64,000 bases of DNA from assembly GCA_024998595.1 (NCBI GenBank), contig JACOEK010000003.1, positions 62,001-126,000 of the forward strand, in the 5' to 3' direction. The notes below the pieces were generated by a model that worked only from the letters and a program-made list of their open reading frames with translations, made no database searches and was not told where the DNA came from. Position 1 is the first letter of the stretch. Each line of letters starts with the position of its first letter. The stretch is from Nitrospira sp. (GTDB lineage Bacteria > Nitrospirota > Nitrospiria > Nitrospirales > Nitrospiraceae). Positions 8,511 through 17,285 of the stretch are shown here, piece by piece. Both the position numbers and the translations under genes were made by a program.

Positions 8511-9459
8511 TCATGGCCGCGTTATCGGTGCAGTACGAGAGTGCCGGCAAGCCCAATTCAATCCCCTCCTTGGCGGCTCGCTCAGTCAATCGGCCTCGAA
8601 GTCGCGAATTGGCTGACACCCCGCCCACAACGGCGAGGGCTGACACTCCTGCCCGTTCCACAGCGGCAAAAGCCTGTCCGACAAGGACATCCACGATCGC
8701 TTCCTGATACGCCGCGGCCAGATCGGGCTGTTGTTGGGCAATCGCATCAAGGCTCATATCCTGGAGGTGATAGAGGAGCGCGGTTTTGAGCCCGCTGAAA
8801 CTAAAATCAAACTGACCGGTTCTGACGCGTGAGCGCGGAAACCTCACGGCAGTGGGGCGACCTTTTCGAGCTGCGGCATCGATGAGCGGCCCGCCCGGGT
8901 AGCCGAGCCCGAGCATCTGCGCGCCTTTATCGAAGGCCTCGCCTGCGGCATCGTCGATCGTGCGGCCCATGAGGTGGAATCCGCCTTTCTCTTCCGCGTG
9001 AAAGAGATGCGTATGCCCCCCTGATGCGATCAGCACAACACAGTTTCTCGGGAATGCCGGGCGATTGATCCAGGCGGATGCGATGTGCCCTTCCAGGTGA
9101 CTGACGCCGACCAGCGGAATGCCCAGAGCATACGCAGTCGATTTGGCATAACTGAGGCCGACCAGAAGGGCGCCTGCCAGACCGGGTCCTTGTGTGACGG
9201 CAATGGCGCGCAGATTTCGCCATCCGAGACCGGCTTCGTCGAGCGCCCTGCGAGTTACCTGGTCTATGTTCTGGATATGAGCTCGCGATGCGAGTTCCGG
9301 CACCACCCCGCCGAACCGTTCGTGGACGGCTTGTTGCGACGAAATGATGTTGGAGAGGACTTGTCCGTTCCCATCAAGGACGGCGGCGGCAGTTTCATCA
9401 CAGGAGGTTTCGATGCCGAGGATGGGACCGAGGATTGTTGTCGAAGCAGTACTATTCAT
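8389..9459 (-). CDS. tsaD: tRNA N6-adenosine threonylcarbamoyltransferase
   Basis: Transfers the threonylcarbamoyl group to A37 of ANN-decoding tRNAs (t6A synthesis), with TsaB and TsaE. The ASKHA fold is clear: GIETSCDETAAAVLD at the N-terminus, the metal-binding pair in VSHLEGHIASAW, then IASGGHTHLF, GEAFDKGAQMLGLGYPGGP and VVGGVSANSRLR. The chosen ATG gives 356 residues; the frame is open for 38 more codons but these are unlike the family. The 3' end overlaps the annotated hflX start. A possible terminator of the upstream clpC gene lies about 150 nt before the start. Confidence 0.95.
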   Translation of the reverse strand: MNSTASTTILGPILGIETSCDETAAAVLDGNGQVLSNIISSQQAVHERFGGVVPELASRAHIQNIDQVTRRALDEAGLGWRNLRAIAVTQGPGLAGALLVGLSYAKSTAYALGIPLVGVSHLEGHIASAWINRPAFPRNCVVLIASGGHTHLFHAEEKGGFHLMGRTIDDAAGEAFDKGAQMLGLGYPGGPLIDAAARKGRPTAVRFPRSRVRTGQFDFSFSGLKTALLYHLQDMSLDAIAQQQPDLAAAYQEAIVDVLVGQAFAAVERAGVSALAVVGGVSANSRLRGRLTERAAKEGIELGLPALSYCTDNAAMIAAAGQRALSQGNVASFDCEAMPDCALPAWSGSGAVRRKS

Positions 9460-9611
9460 ACGGCAGATAAGCGCCGCCTTTCCAGAATGACGTGCCGTTC
9501 GATCGTCCGTGACGAGGGCGATGAGCCACACTGACAGATGGGGCGTCCGTATCGGGCTGAGACAGTTCGGCACTGAATGAATTCAACAATTGCTCCCGCC
9601 GTGAAAAGCGA

Positions 9612-9646
9612 CAACCCCCGGATCCGGTTGGGGACCGCGGGGGTTG
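9612..9646 (-). terminator. Probable intrinsic terminator after clpC
   Basis: CAACCCCCG (9612-9620) and CGGGGGTTG (9638-9646) form a 9-bp GC-rich stem with a 17-nt loop, about 60 nt beyond the clpC stop. On the minus strand the stem is followed by CGCTTTTC, a weak U-tract. It would separate clpC from the tsaD operon. Confidence 0.55.
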
Positions 9647-9706
9647 CCGGGTGGTGTGCAGGATCTCAACGACCGGTCGATCCTATTTTGATCAGCGCTT
9701 GCGTGA

Positions 9707-12136
9707 TTACACGCCCGCCATGGCTTCCTGTTCAATGAAGGCCGGCGCTCCGTCGCGCAAGACCACCTTGATCTTTCGGTTGTCTTTGAAACGGCCCTTA
9801 ATGAGCTCTTCAGACAACGGATCGCCGATCGCCCGTTGAATGATGCGGCGCATGGGACGTGCACCGTACAACGGTTCATATCCTTCCTTGATCAGCCACT
9901 GTTTGACTTCGTCATCCACCTCGATACTGACGCTCTTGTCAATGAGGCGGAGATTCAGCTCGTGCAGCAGAATATCCAGGATGTGGATCAGGTGTTCTTT
10001 CTCCAGTGAGTGGAAGACCACGATCTCATCGATGCGGTTCAAGAATTCCGGGCTGAAGGATCGGCGAAGCTCGCCCATCACTTCATCCTTCTTGCGTAAC
10101 GCTTGTCCGCCCTTTTCGTCGTTTTGGAATCCCAGGGAGACTCCCTTTTGAATCAGCTTGGTGCCGATGTTGGACGTCATGATGACGACCGTGTTCTTGA
10201 AATCGACTTTTCGACCCAAGCTGTCCGTCAGGACGCCGTCATCGAGTACTTGCAGCAGGACGTTAAACACATCTGGATGCGCCTTTTCGATTTCGTCGAA
10301 CAGCACCACTGAATAGGGCCGACGGCGAACCTTTTCAGTCAGCTGTCCGCCCTCCTCGTAGCCGACATACCCGGGAGGAGCTCCGAAGAGCCGCGAACTG
10401 GTGAATTTTTCCTGGTACTCCGACATGTCGATGCGGATAAGCGCATCTTCGCTGTTGAAGAGGAACTCCGCCAGGGTTCGCGCCAACTCTGTTTTTCCGA
10501 CACCGGTCGGGCCGAGGAAGATAAAGGAGCCGATGGGCTTCTTGGCTTCCTTGAGGCCGGCTCGGGATCGACGAATCGCGCGGGCGACCGCCGAGATGGC
10601 TTCGTTTTGTCCGATGACCCGCTTGTGGAGGAACTCCTCCATGCGGAGCAATTTGTTGGACTCTTCTTCTTCCAGCTTGAAGAGCGGAATGCCGGTCATT
10701 TTCGACACGACATACGCGACTTCTTCCTTGCCGATGGTCGGCTTGTGTTTTTCCTGATTCTTCTTCCATTCGCGCTTGGATTCGTCGAGCAGTTTTCGCA
10801 GACGCTCTTCTTCCTCGCGGTGACGAACGGCTTCCTCGAAATTTTGCATCGAGATGGCCAGTTCTTTTTCACGCGAGATCTTTTTGAGCTCCTGCTCCAA
10901 CGCTTTGAGCTCAGAGGGAAGCGCATAGGTCTGCAACTTCGCGCGGGAGCCGGTTTCATCGATCAGATCGATGGCCTTGTCCGGCAGGAAGCGATCGGTG
11001 ATGTAGCGGTCCGCCAACTTGACCGCTTCGACGATGGCGTCCTCCGTAATTTCGACGCCATGATGTTCTTCGTACCGATCACGCAAGCCCTGGATGATGC
11101 GAACGGTCTCATCCGTGCTCGGCGGTTGCACATGAATGGGTTGGAAGCGGCGCTTGAGGGCGCCGTCCTTCTCGATGTGCTTGCGATACTCGTCCAGCGT
11201 CGTGGCGCCGATGCATTGAATTTCACCGCGCGACAGCGCCGGCTTGAGCATGTTGGAGGCGTCGATCGAGCCTTCCGCCGCCCCTGCACCGACGAGCGTG
11301 TGCAATTCATCGATGAAGATGATGATATTGCCTGCCTGGACGATCTCCTTCATCACGACCTTGAGGCGTTCCTCAAATTGTCCCCGGTATTTCGTACCGG
11401 CAACGAGGGAGCCCAGATCGAGTGCGATCACCCGTCGAGACAACAAGTTGTCCGGGACCTCAGAGGCAATGATGCGTTGAGCGAGGCCTTCGACGATAGC
11501 GGTTTTCCCGACCCCGGACTCGCCGATGAGCACGGGATTGTTCTTGGAGCGGCGGCTGAGGATCTGCAGCACACGTTCGATTTCATCCGCGCGTCCGATG
11601 ACGGGATCCAACTGCCCTTCTTGGGCCAGTTGGGTCAGATCGCGGCCGAATTCGTCGAGTGCCGGAGTGTTGCTCTTGCGGTCCCTTTCGCGAGGGGCAG
11701 ACTTTCGCAAAAAGGTGACCGTGAGCTGCCTGGCGGTCAGGAGGTTGGCGCCAAGACTCCTCAGAATCTTTCCGCCAATGCCTTCTTCCTCACGCAGGAG
11801 CCCGAGCAACAAATGCTCGCTGCCGATATGGTTATGGCCGAGTAATCGGGCTTCTTCCACCCCGTACTCGATGACCTTCTTGACCCGGGGGCTGAAAGGA
11901 ATTTCCCCGAAGGTCATTGTCGTGCCACCGCCCGGCAGGTTGCGCTCGATTTCGAGGCGAATCTGTTCGGTCGAGAGGCCCATTTTTTTCAGGATCATCA
12001 GCGCAATCCCATCCGTCTCGCGAAGGATAGCCAACACCAGGTGCTCGGTGCCCAGGTAATCGTTCTGATGGCGCTCGGCTTCTTCACGTGCCAGGATGAT
12101 GATCTTGCGACCCTTGTCCGTGAACCGTTCGAACAT
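9707..12136 (-). CDS. clpC: ATP-dependent Clp protease ATPase subunit ClpC
   Basis: 809 residues, the usual ClpC length. Two Clp N-terminal repeats (about 1-145) come first. AAA domain 1 has Walker [14 protein letters not shown] and Walker [20 protein letters not shown]/coiled-coil middle segment follows ([24 protein letters not shown]), and AAA domain 2 has [16 protein letters not shown] and [14 protein letters not shown]. The UVR motif and missing long ClpB middle domain make it ClpC, not ClpB. It unfolds proteins for ClpP or refolds them; no clpP or mcsAB genes are in view. AAGGAGG precedes the ATG. It is divergent from nadK across 286 nt in which I found no CIRCE-type or other clear operator. 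Confidence 0.96.
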   Translation of the reverse strand: MFERFTDKGRKIIILAREEAERHQNDYLGTEHLVLAILRETDGIALMILKKMGLSTEQIRLEIERNLPGGGTTMTFGEIPFSPRVKKVIEYGVEEARLLGHNHIGSEHLLLGLLREEEGIGGKILRSLGANLLTARQLTVTFLRKSAPRERDRKSNTPALDEFGRDLTQLAQEGQLDPVIGRADEIERVLQILSRRSKNNPVLIGESGVGKTAIVEGLAQRIIASEVPDNLLSRRVIALDLGSLVAGTKYRGQFEERLKVVMKEIVQAGNIIIFIDELHTLVGAGAAEGSIDASNMLKPALSRGEIQCIGATTLDEYRKHIEKDGALKRRFQPIHVQPPSTDETVRIIQGLRDRYEEHHGVEITEDAIVEAVKLADRYITDRFLPDKAIDLIDETGSRAKLQTYALPSELKALEQELKKISREKELAISMQNFEEAVRHREEEERLRKLLDESKREWKKNQEKHKPTIGKEEVAYVVSKMTGIPLFKLEEEESNKLLRMEEFLHKRVIGQNEAISAVARAIRRSRAGLKEAKKPIGSFIFLGPTGVGKTELARTLAEFLFNSEDALIRIDMSEYQEKFTSSRLFGAPPGYVGYEEGGQLTEKVRRRPYSVVLFDEIEKAHPDVFNVLLQVLDDGVLTDSLGRKVDFKNTVVIMTSNIGTKLIQKGVSLGFQNDEKGGQALRKKDEVMGELRRSFSPEFLNRIDEIVVFHSLEKEHLIHILDILLHELNLRLIDKSVSIEVDDEVKQWLIKEGYEPLYGARPMRRIIQRAIGDPLSEELIKGRFKDNRKIKVVLRDGAPAFIEQEAMAGV

Positions 12137-12422
12137 CCCGCCTCCTTATGGTGATGGGGTCTGTAAGAGAAGCCTTAGCTGAGTGATTCAATGCAGGTCA
12201 AAGGCTCGAAAATATTGATGATGTGATTCTAACTAGCGCAATATGGGGTGTCAAGGTATTGAGCGAAACGCGGGCGCCGCGCTGCGACTGCTGAAACAGC
12301 GGCGCGCGCAACGGAGGAAATCTCCTTCTCGCTGCGCGCTCGTTTGACAGTAAAAGAATCATCCCGATACAATCCCGCACCTTTCAACCGGCTCCTCACC
12401 TCAGCGCAACGCAGTCTCAACT

Positions 12423-13283
12423 ATGAAAAGTAAAAGCATCGGAATTCTGACGAAACCCAAATTTCCTGAAGTGAAGGCCACGGTGCAGGCCGTGGTGAGT
12501 TGGTTGCGTTCGCGAAACATCGACGTGCTCTTGGACACGACCTCGACGACGTTGCTCGAAGAGCAAGGCGGGTTTCAAAAAACTCAATTGGCCAGCAAAG
12601 CCGATGTCCTGCTGGTATTGGGCGGCGACGGGACGATGCTCAATGCGGCGCGGTTGGCCGGAGAGCGCGGCATTCCGATTCTCGGGGTGAATATGGGCGG
12701 CCTCGGATTTCTGACCGAAGTCGTCTTGGAGAATTTGTATCCGTCCCTGGAGCGCGTGTTTGCCAATGACTTTGTGCTCGATGAGCGGTTGATGCTGAAG
12801 ACGCATGTCCATCGACATGGTGAAACGGTCGCACGAGGAGTCGTCCTGAACGACGTGGTTATCAGCAAGGGGACGCTTGCCCGGATGATCGAACTTAAAA
12901 TCGCGATTCAAGGACAGTTCGTCACGAACCTCCGCGGCGACGGTCTGATCATCAGCACGCCGACGGGGTCGACCGCCTATTCCCTGTCAGCTGGGGGACC
13001 CATCATCAATCCGGCCGTCCCGTCATTGATCCTTACGCCGGTCTGTCCGCACACGCTGACACATCGCCCATTGATCGTACCGGCCAGCGCCGAGATTGAA
13101 GTCGTGTTGACCAGCAAGGATGACGGGGCCATGGCGACGCTCGATGGACAGGTCGGTGTGGCGCTGACTCAGGGCGACACGGTAGAAATTCAGGCCTCCG
13201 AGTACCTGACGAGGCTGATCAGATTTCCAGAGAGCAGTTATTATGAAGTGTTGCGGGAAAAACTGAAGTGGGGAGATGGGTGA
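12423..13283 (+). CDS. nadK: NAD kinase
   Basis: 286 residues, typical. Phosphorylates NAD to NADP. The diacylglycerol-kinase-like fold shows the GGDGTML motif at residues 67-73, NMGGLGFLTE, the NLRGDGLIISTPTGSTAYSLSAGGPI nucleotide-binding segment and a C-terminal strand set (IEVVLTSKDDGAMATLDGQ). It is divergently transcribed from clpC and convergent with the following flavoprotein gene, so it is probably monocistronic. Confidence 0.95.
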   Translation: MKSKSIGILTKPKFPEVKATVQAVVSWLRSRNIDVLLDTTSTTLLEEQGGFQKTQLASKADVLLVLGGDGTMLNAARLAGERGIPILGVNMGGLGFLTEVVLENLYPSLERVFANDFVLDERLMLKTHVHRHGETVARGVVLNDVVISKGTLARMIELKIAIQGQFVTNLRGDGLIISTPTGSTAYSLSAGGPIINPAVPSLILTPVCPHTLTHRPLIVPASAEIEVVLTSKDDGAMATLDGQVGVALTQGDTVEIQASEYLTRLIRFPESSYYEVLREKLKWGDG

Positions 13284-13287
13284 AGAA

Positions 13288-13313
13288 CGGCGGGCGCGTT
13301 ATGCGCGCCCGCG
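13288..13313. terminator. GC-rich hairpin between convergent nadK and flavoprotein genes
   Basis: A CGGGCGCG / CGCGCCCG inverted repeat with a very short loop spans the 15-nt gap and the last codons of the minus-strand gene. The outer arms (AACG / CGTT) also pair with a bulge. No T-run follows on either strand, so it may be a transcription barrier rather than a classical Rho-independent terminator. Confidence 0.35.
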
Positions 13314-14669
13314 TTCGATGTGCGCCAGCATATCGGCGTTCGATGCAAACTTAAATTCTCCGATGGCCTCGGGCGATGCGGCATGAGCTTTCTCCACCGT
13401 ATCCAGTACCTTGAGCCCTTCGAGGTCGACTGGCTTACTTTTTCGTTCCCTCAGGATACCCTGTAATTTCGAAAGGATCTGGTCTGCCGTGGCGCCTGAC
13501 TGGGAAGACTTGGTCGTCAGGTAGCGAGAGATCACTTCCGCACACCAATCCCCGTCCCGCTTGGCAATGCCCACCAGCCCTTCGCTGGCCTTACGCGCCC
13601 AACCAGCGAGAAACACACCCTCGACTACCTGCCCTGACTTTTCATCATAGGCCTGGAACAACGAATCGTCCGGATCATTGCCGGTCTTGGTCGGATTCGT
13701 GACGTACACGCCATTCTTATAAGGCAATCCCACCGTGTCATCCACCCGATCGCCGACGGCAAAGACGACGCTGTCCACCGGGAACTCGTAGAGCTGTTTG
13801 AGCCCCACCGCTGCGGTGTCCTCGCCTTTCGGTTCCAGCTTGTTTTCTTCCATCTCAAGGGCGCGCACGCGGTTGTTGGCATCGACGAGCACGCGCTTCG
13901 GTGAAGCAAGAAACCGGAACCCCATTTTTGAGGGGCTTCCGGTCGGTTCACATTTCGTGAATTCCGCGGTCAGGCTGGCCAGTACTTCATCGGCATTCTG
14001 TCCGACCGCTGCCAGCCGCTCCTTAATACGGGCAAATTCCTGCGCGATGCCCTCCTGATCCATGTTTGAGCAGACGGCGCGAATCTCCTTCGGATTGTAT
14101 TTGCGCTCGACGGGACCGCGACGCGCAATAGCGGTCACGCGCTCGACCTTCTTGTAGCGGATTAGCCAATGCGCGATATCGACCATGACGTCGCCCACTC
14201 CGATAATGGCGACATGTTTCCCCATATCGAACGGGCGATCACCGAAGCCGGGCAGGCGATTGAAGTGATACACCACATCCTTGGCATGGAAGACGCCTTT
14301 GGCGGAATCACCTTCGACACCGATGGCTTTGGTGCCCTGCGCACCGATGGAGAAGGCCACGGCGCCGGCACCCAAGCCGCGCAGCTCCTCGACGGTCAGG
14401 TCCTTCCCCTGCCCCACCGAGACATTCCCGAAATAATGCACGTTGGGCTGCTCGAGCATCTCCCAATACTGTTTCTTTAAACCGCCGCGCAGTTTAAGTT
14501 TGCTGGGGAAAATCCCGTACTCGGCCAAGCCGCCGAATTTGATGTCGCGATTGAGAATGATGACCTCATGGCCTGCATCCGCCATCTTCTTGGCGAGGGC
14601 CATTCCGGCAGGGCCTGCGCCCACCACGATGACTACATGTCCGCTTGTCTCGGAACCGGTTGCACTCAT
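13299..14669 (-). CDS. FAD/NAD(P)-dependent oxidoreductase, ferredoxin-NADP+ reductase (FprA/adrenodoxin reductase)-like
   Basis: 456 residues, no signal peptide. The FAD-binding Rossmann motif VGAGPAGMA is at residues 16-24, followed by GGLAEYGIFPSK as in the glutamate-synthase small chain/adrenodoxin-reductase group. A second dinucleotide motif IIGVGDVMVDIAHWL (about 155-169) binds NAD(P)H. The late block VFLAGWARKASEGLVGIAKRDG is typical of ferredoxin-NADP reductases of the FprA type. It probably moves electrons between ferredoxin and NAD(P)H in the cytoplasm. The C-terminal ~70 residues (ILSKLQGIL....) are an extra helical tail. It is downstream of fumC on the same strand, 203 nt away. 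Confidence 0.75.
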   Translation of the reverse strand: MSATGSETSGHVVIVVGAGPAGMALAKKMADAGHEVIILNRDIKFGGLAEYGIFPSKLKLRGGLKKQYWEMLEQPNVHYFGNVSVGQGKDLTVEELRGLGAGAVAFSIGAQGTKAIGVEGDSAKGVFHAKDVVYHFNRLPGFGDRPFDMGKHVAIIGVGDVMVDIAHWLIRYKKVERVTAIARRGPVERKYNPKEIRAVCSNMDQEGIAQEFARIKERLAAVGQNADEVLASLTAEFTKCEPTGSPSKMGFRFLASPKRVLVDANNRVRALEMEENKLEPKGEDTAAVGLKQLYEFPVDSVVFAVGDRVDDTVGLPYKNGVYVTNPTKTGNDPDDSLFQAYDEKSGQVVEGVFLAGWARKASEGLVGIAKRDGDWCAEVISRYLTTKSSQSGATADQILSKLQGILRERKSKPVDLEGLKVLDTVEKAHAASPEAIGEFKFASNADMLAHIERGRA

Positions 14670-14872
14670 TATCTACCCTTCAATGTATATCGAGAATGAA
14701 ATGAATCGTTATGTATCCAGGGCCGTCCAAAGGCTTACGAGGATGAACGGACAAAGATTCAAAATTTTGCGCACGTTAGCATAGGGGTCGTCGGGCTGTC
14801 AAAAGCAGGAAAAGGCGGGAGTCCCTTCTCTTCAGGCGACTTGACGGTCCGGCGATAACTTTTATGAAGCCT

Positions 14873-16327
14873 TTACCCACCGGCGCTGCCAACCGGTCCA
14901 CCTGCCTGGGTCATGCGCCACGGATCCAGAAGCTGACTGAGTTGCTTTTCCGGCAACACGTTTTGTTCACGAGCCACCTCCCGGACGGTCTTGCCGGACT
15001 TATAGGCGTCCTTGGCCAGTTTTGCGGCCGCCTCGTAGCCGATTACCGGCGCAAGCGCCGTGCACATCGCGAGGCTCTCTTCAATGAGGCTCTTGCAGCG
15101 CTCTTCATTCGCCTTGATGCCCGCAATGCACTTCACGGCGAAATTCGTCGATGCCGTCGCCAGCAATTCGATGGACTGCAGCAGATTGTAGGCCATCACC
15201 GGCAACATCACGATCAATTCAAAATTGGCGGCCTGTCCTCCCACCGTAATGGTGACATCATTGCCGATGACCTGGGCGCAGACCATGGTGACCGATTCCG
15301 CAATCACCGGATTGACCTTGCCCGGCATGATGGATGAGCCAGGTTGGGTTTCCGGTAGATTGATTTCGCCGAGTCCGCAACGCGGACCGGAGCCAAGCCA
15401 ACGGATATCGTTGGCGATCTTCATCAGGCTGACGGCCAAGGTGCGCAATTCCCCGCTGGCTTCAACCAGCGAATCTTGAGCCGACTGCCCTTCGAAGTGG
15501 TTGACCGCTTCCTTGAAGGTACATCCGGTTTCTTTCGAAATCAGCGCCATCACCTTGCCGGCGAATTTGGGGTGACAATTGAGGCCCGTGCCGACCGCGG
15601 TGCCGCCGAGCGCGACTTCGCTGAGTGCGGCCTGAGCCCGTTTCATCCGCGCGATGCCCAGTTCAATCTGTCTGGCATAGCCGCCGAATTCCTGTCCCAG
15701 CCGCACCGGTGTCGCGTCCTGCAAATGCGTGCGGCCGATCTTGACGACCTTGTCGAATTCGCGAGCTTTTCCGCTGAGCGCCTTGTGGAGTTGGGTCAGC
15801 GCCGGGATGAGTTGCCGTTGGATTGTTTCCGAGGCCGCAATATGGATGGCGGTGGGTATGACATCATTGCTCGATTGTCCCAGGTTCACATGGTCGTTCG
15901 GGTGCACCAGTTTGCTGCCTCTGGCGCCGCCGAGCAATTCCGTCGCCCGGTTCGAAATGACTTCGTTCGTATTCATGTTCGTCGAGGTGCCTGAACCGGT
16001 CTGAAAAATATCGACCGGAAATTCAACGTCCAGACGACCGTCGATGACTTCGGTCGCGGCGCGAATGATGGCGTCCGCCGGTTTTTTGTCCAGGAGCTTT
16101 AGCGAGTGATTGACAGACGCGGCGGCGCGTTTAATGAGTCCCATGGCTCGGATCATAGCGCGAGGAATGCGCAACGAACTGATCGGGAAGTTTTCAATCG
16201 CACGGGCCGTCTGCACCCCGTAGTACGCGTTGGAAGGAACCGCCAGCTCTCCCATCGTGTCGCGCTCCATGCGCGTGGCTGTCGTCAGTGGTGCGGTGCT
16301 GTTGGGCGTGCGCGAAGCTTTCTTCAT
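14873..16327 (-). CDS. fumC: Fumarate hydratase, class II
   Basis: Interconverts fumarate and malate in the TCA cycle. The chosen ATG (484 residues) has GAGGAG 8 nt upstream; the longer open frame to 16534 is not homologous. Signatures visible: GSGTSTNMNTNEVISNRA, HPNDHVNLGQSSNDVIPTA, GRTHLQDATPVRLGQEFGGY, and the superfamily signature GSSIMPGKVNP at residues 330-340. Aspartase and argininosuccinate lyase share the superfamily; the GRTHLQDA and HPNDHVN patterns favour fumarase (aspartase is the main alternative). A run of about 24 extra residues precedes the usual RMERDTMGE start. Confidence 0.9.
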   Translation of the reverse strand: MKKASRTPNSTAPLTTATRMERDTMGELAVPSNAYYGVQTARAIENFPISSLRIPRAMIRAMGLIKRAAASVNHSLKLLDKKPADAIIRAATEVIDGRLDVEFPVDIFQTGSGTSTNMNTNEVISNRATELLGGARGSKLVHPNDHVNLGQSSNDVIPTAIHIAASETIQRQLIPALTQLHKALSGKAREFDKVVKIGRTHLQDATPVRLGQEFGGYARQIELGIARMKRAQAALSEVALGGTAVGTGLNCHPKFAGKVMALISKETGCTFKEAVNHFEGQSAQDSLVEASGELRTLAVSLMKIANDIRWLGSGPRCGLGEINLPETQPGSSIMPGKVNPVIAESVTMVCAQVIGNDVTITVGGQAANFELIVMLPVMAYNLLQSIELLATASTNFAVKCIAGIKANEERCKSLIEESLAMCTALAPVIGYEAAAKLAKDAYKSGKTVREVAREQNVLPEKQLSQLLDPWRMTQAGGPVGSAGG

Positions 16328-16482
16328 CGTCAAATCTCCTCGAATGACTGCGGTTGACCTGCTGGAATCGCGCATATTAAACGGTCGTCCTGAAGAAGCA
16401 CAAGCATGACGTTGAGGAGACGAATGATGGGAGGCTTGCCGAGAAGGGGCCAAGTCGCGATGGGAGACCCGTGGACGAGATG

Positions 16483-16515
16483 ATAAAAGAAAAGGCCCGC
16501 CGGGGGGCGGGCCTT
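16483..16515 (-). terminator. Intrinsic terminator of hsp20
   Basis: AAGGCCCGCC (16492-16501) pairs perfectly with GGCGGGCCTT (16506-16515) over a 4-nt loop, 24 nt past the hsp20 stop. On the minus strand the stem is followed by TTCTTTTATC. A convincing Rho-independent terminator. Confidence 0.8.
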
Positions 16516-16539
16516 GCTTCTCACAGGGACGCACTCTGC

Positions 16540-16995
16540 TCAGGCGATTTTCACATCGATTTGTTTCGGTTTCGCCTTTTCCGATTTGGGCAGGTGCAGG
16601 TGCAGAACGCCATCGGTATATTCCGCCTTCACCTTGCTCTCATCCACCGTATCGGGAAGCGTGAAGCTTCGAACAAATCGGCCGTACGACCGTTCAATTC
16701 GATGATACTTCTTTCCCTTCTCTTCCTTCTCCTGTTTCCGCTCGCCCTGGAGCGTGAGGACTCCGTCTTCGACCGTCACCTTCACGTCTTCCTTCTTGAC
16801 CTCGGGAAGCTCGGCCTTGATGGCATATTCGGCGTCGGTCTCGCTGATGTCCACCGTCGGAGCCCAATCGGCAACCGTCATGACTTCCTTCCCTTGGGCG
16901 GCAGTTTGAGCGGCTCCCGGACGCGTAATCATCCGGTTCAACCGGTCGGACATTTCTTCCAACTCCCGAAATGGATCCCATCGTACGATCGCCAT
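16540..16995 (-). CDS. Small heat-shock protein, Hsp20/alpha-crystallin family
   Basis: 151 residues. The N-terminus MAIVRWDPFRELEEMSDRLNRM is the classic class-A Hsp20 start. The alpha-crystallin domain (about 45-140) has ADWAPTVDISETDAEYAIKAELPEVKKEDVKV and the GVLTLQGER signature, ending in the I-x-I-like tail PKQIDVKIA. It holds unfolding proteins for ATP-dependent chaperones. AAGGAGG lies 8 nt upstream of the ATG; the in-frame upstream sequence is discarded. It has its own terminator and a likely promoter, so it is monocistronic. Confidence 0.94.
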   Translation of the reverse strand: MAIVRWDPFRELEEMSDRLNRMITRPGAAQTAAQGKEVMTVADWAPTVDISETDAEYAIKAELPEVKKEDVKVTVEDGVLTLQGERKQEKEEKGKKYHRIERSYGRFVRSFTLPDTVDESKVKAEYTDGVLHLHLPKSEKAKPKQIDVKIA

Positions 16996-17059
16996 GGTAG
17001 AACCTCCTTGTGTGAATGTCTTGATGGTGTTCACTTGAGCCATCCTACTTACTACAAGG

Positions 17060-17087
17060 AAGGTAATCTCCACGCCGGTGAAGTCAA
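17060..17087 (-). promoter_or_regulatory. Possible sigma-70-like promoter of hsp20
   Basis: On the minus strand TTGACT (17087-17082) is followed after 16 nt by TACCTT (17065-17060), about 65 nt upstream of the hsp20 ATG. I do not see a good heat-shock-sigma pattern or inverted-repeat operator. Recognition is by eye only. Confidence 0.35.
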
Positions 17088-17124
17088 GAGCGTGGCCTGA
17101 AGAGTTATTGTCGTGGACGGGGCC

Positions 17125-17152
17125 TTGACATTGGGACCCTCGGCATTATGTA
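17125..17152 (+). promoter_or_regulatory. Sigma-70-like promoter before the 29-residue ORF
   Basis: A perfect TTGACA (17125-17130) with a 16-nt spacer and TATGTA (17147-17152) lies 30 nt upstream of the small ORF's ATG and 16 nt upstream of its ribosome-binding site. Confidence 0.5.
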
Positions 17153-17182
17153 GTAGCCCCCTTCAAACAGGAGACGATCGCC

Positions 17183-17272
17183 ATGTTGGAATACCTTTCC
17201 TATGCATTACTGGGCGGCATCATGATGGTCACGTCCGTGGTCTTGTGGTGGTTCATCGGTCGAACCGAATAA
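17183..17272 (+). CDS. Predicted single-pass small membrane protein, 29 aa
   Basis: ATG to TAA gives 29 codons: an N-terminal MLEYLSYALLGG, an unbroken hydrophobic stretch of about 20 residues (LLGGIMMVTSVVLWWFI) and a charged GRTE end. CAGGAG is 9 nt upstream of the ATG and a promoter-like TTGACA-N16-TATGTA precedes it, so it has the complete signals of an expressed gene. Length and topology resemble accessory subunits such as CydX or KdpF, but the sequence does not match those I can recall, and neither partner is encoded nearby. It lies between divergent hsp20 and convergent gltA. Function unknown. Confidence 0.55.
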   Translation: MLEYLSYALLGGIMMVTSVVLWWFIGRTE

Positions 17273-17285
17273 TCCGCCGTCCGGC

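Noticed and set aside
10607-11845. 412-codon open frame on the plus strand
   Set aside because: It lies wholly opposite clpC, whose protein is unmistakable; long antisense frames are common in GC-rich coding DNA and no ribosome-binding site or family pattern is seen.
12137-12422. CIRCE or heat-shock operator in the clpC-nadK gap
   Set aside because: I looked for TTAGCACTC-N9-GAGTGCTAA and CtsR-like repeats and found only partial resemblance (TTAGCTGAGTGATT).
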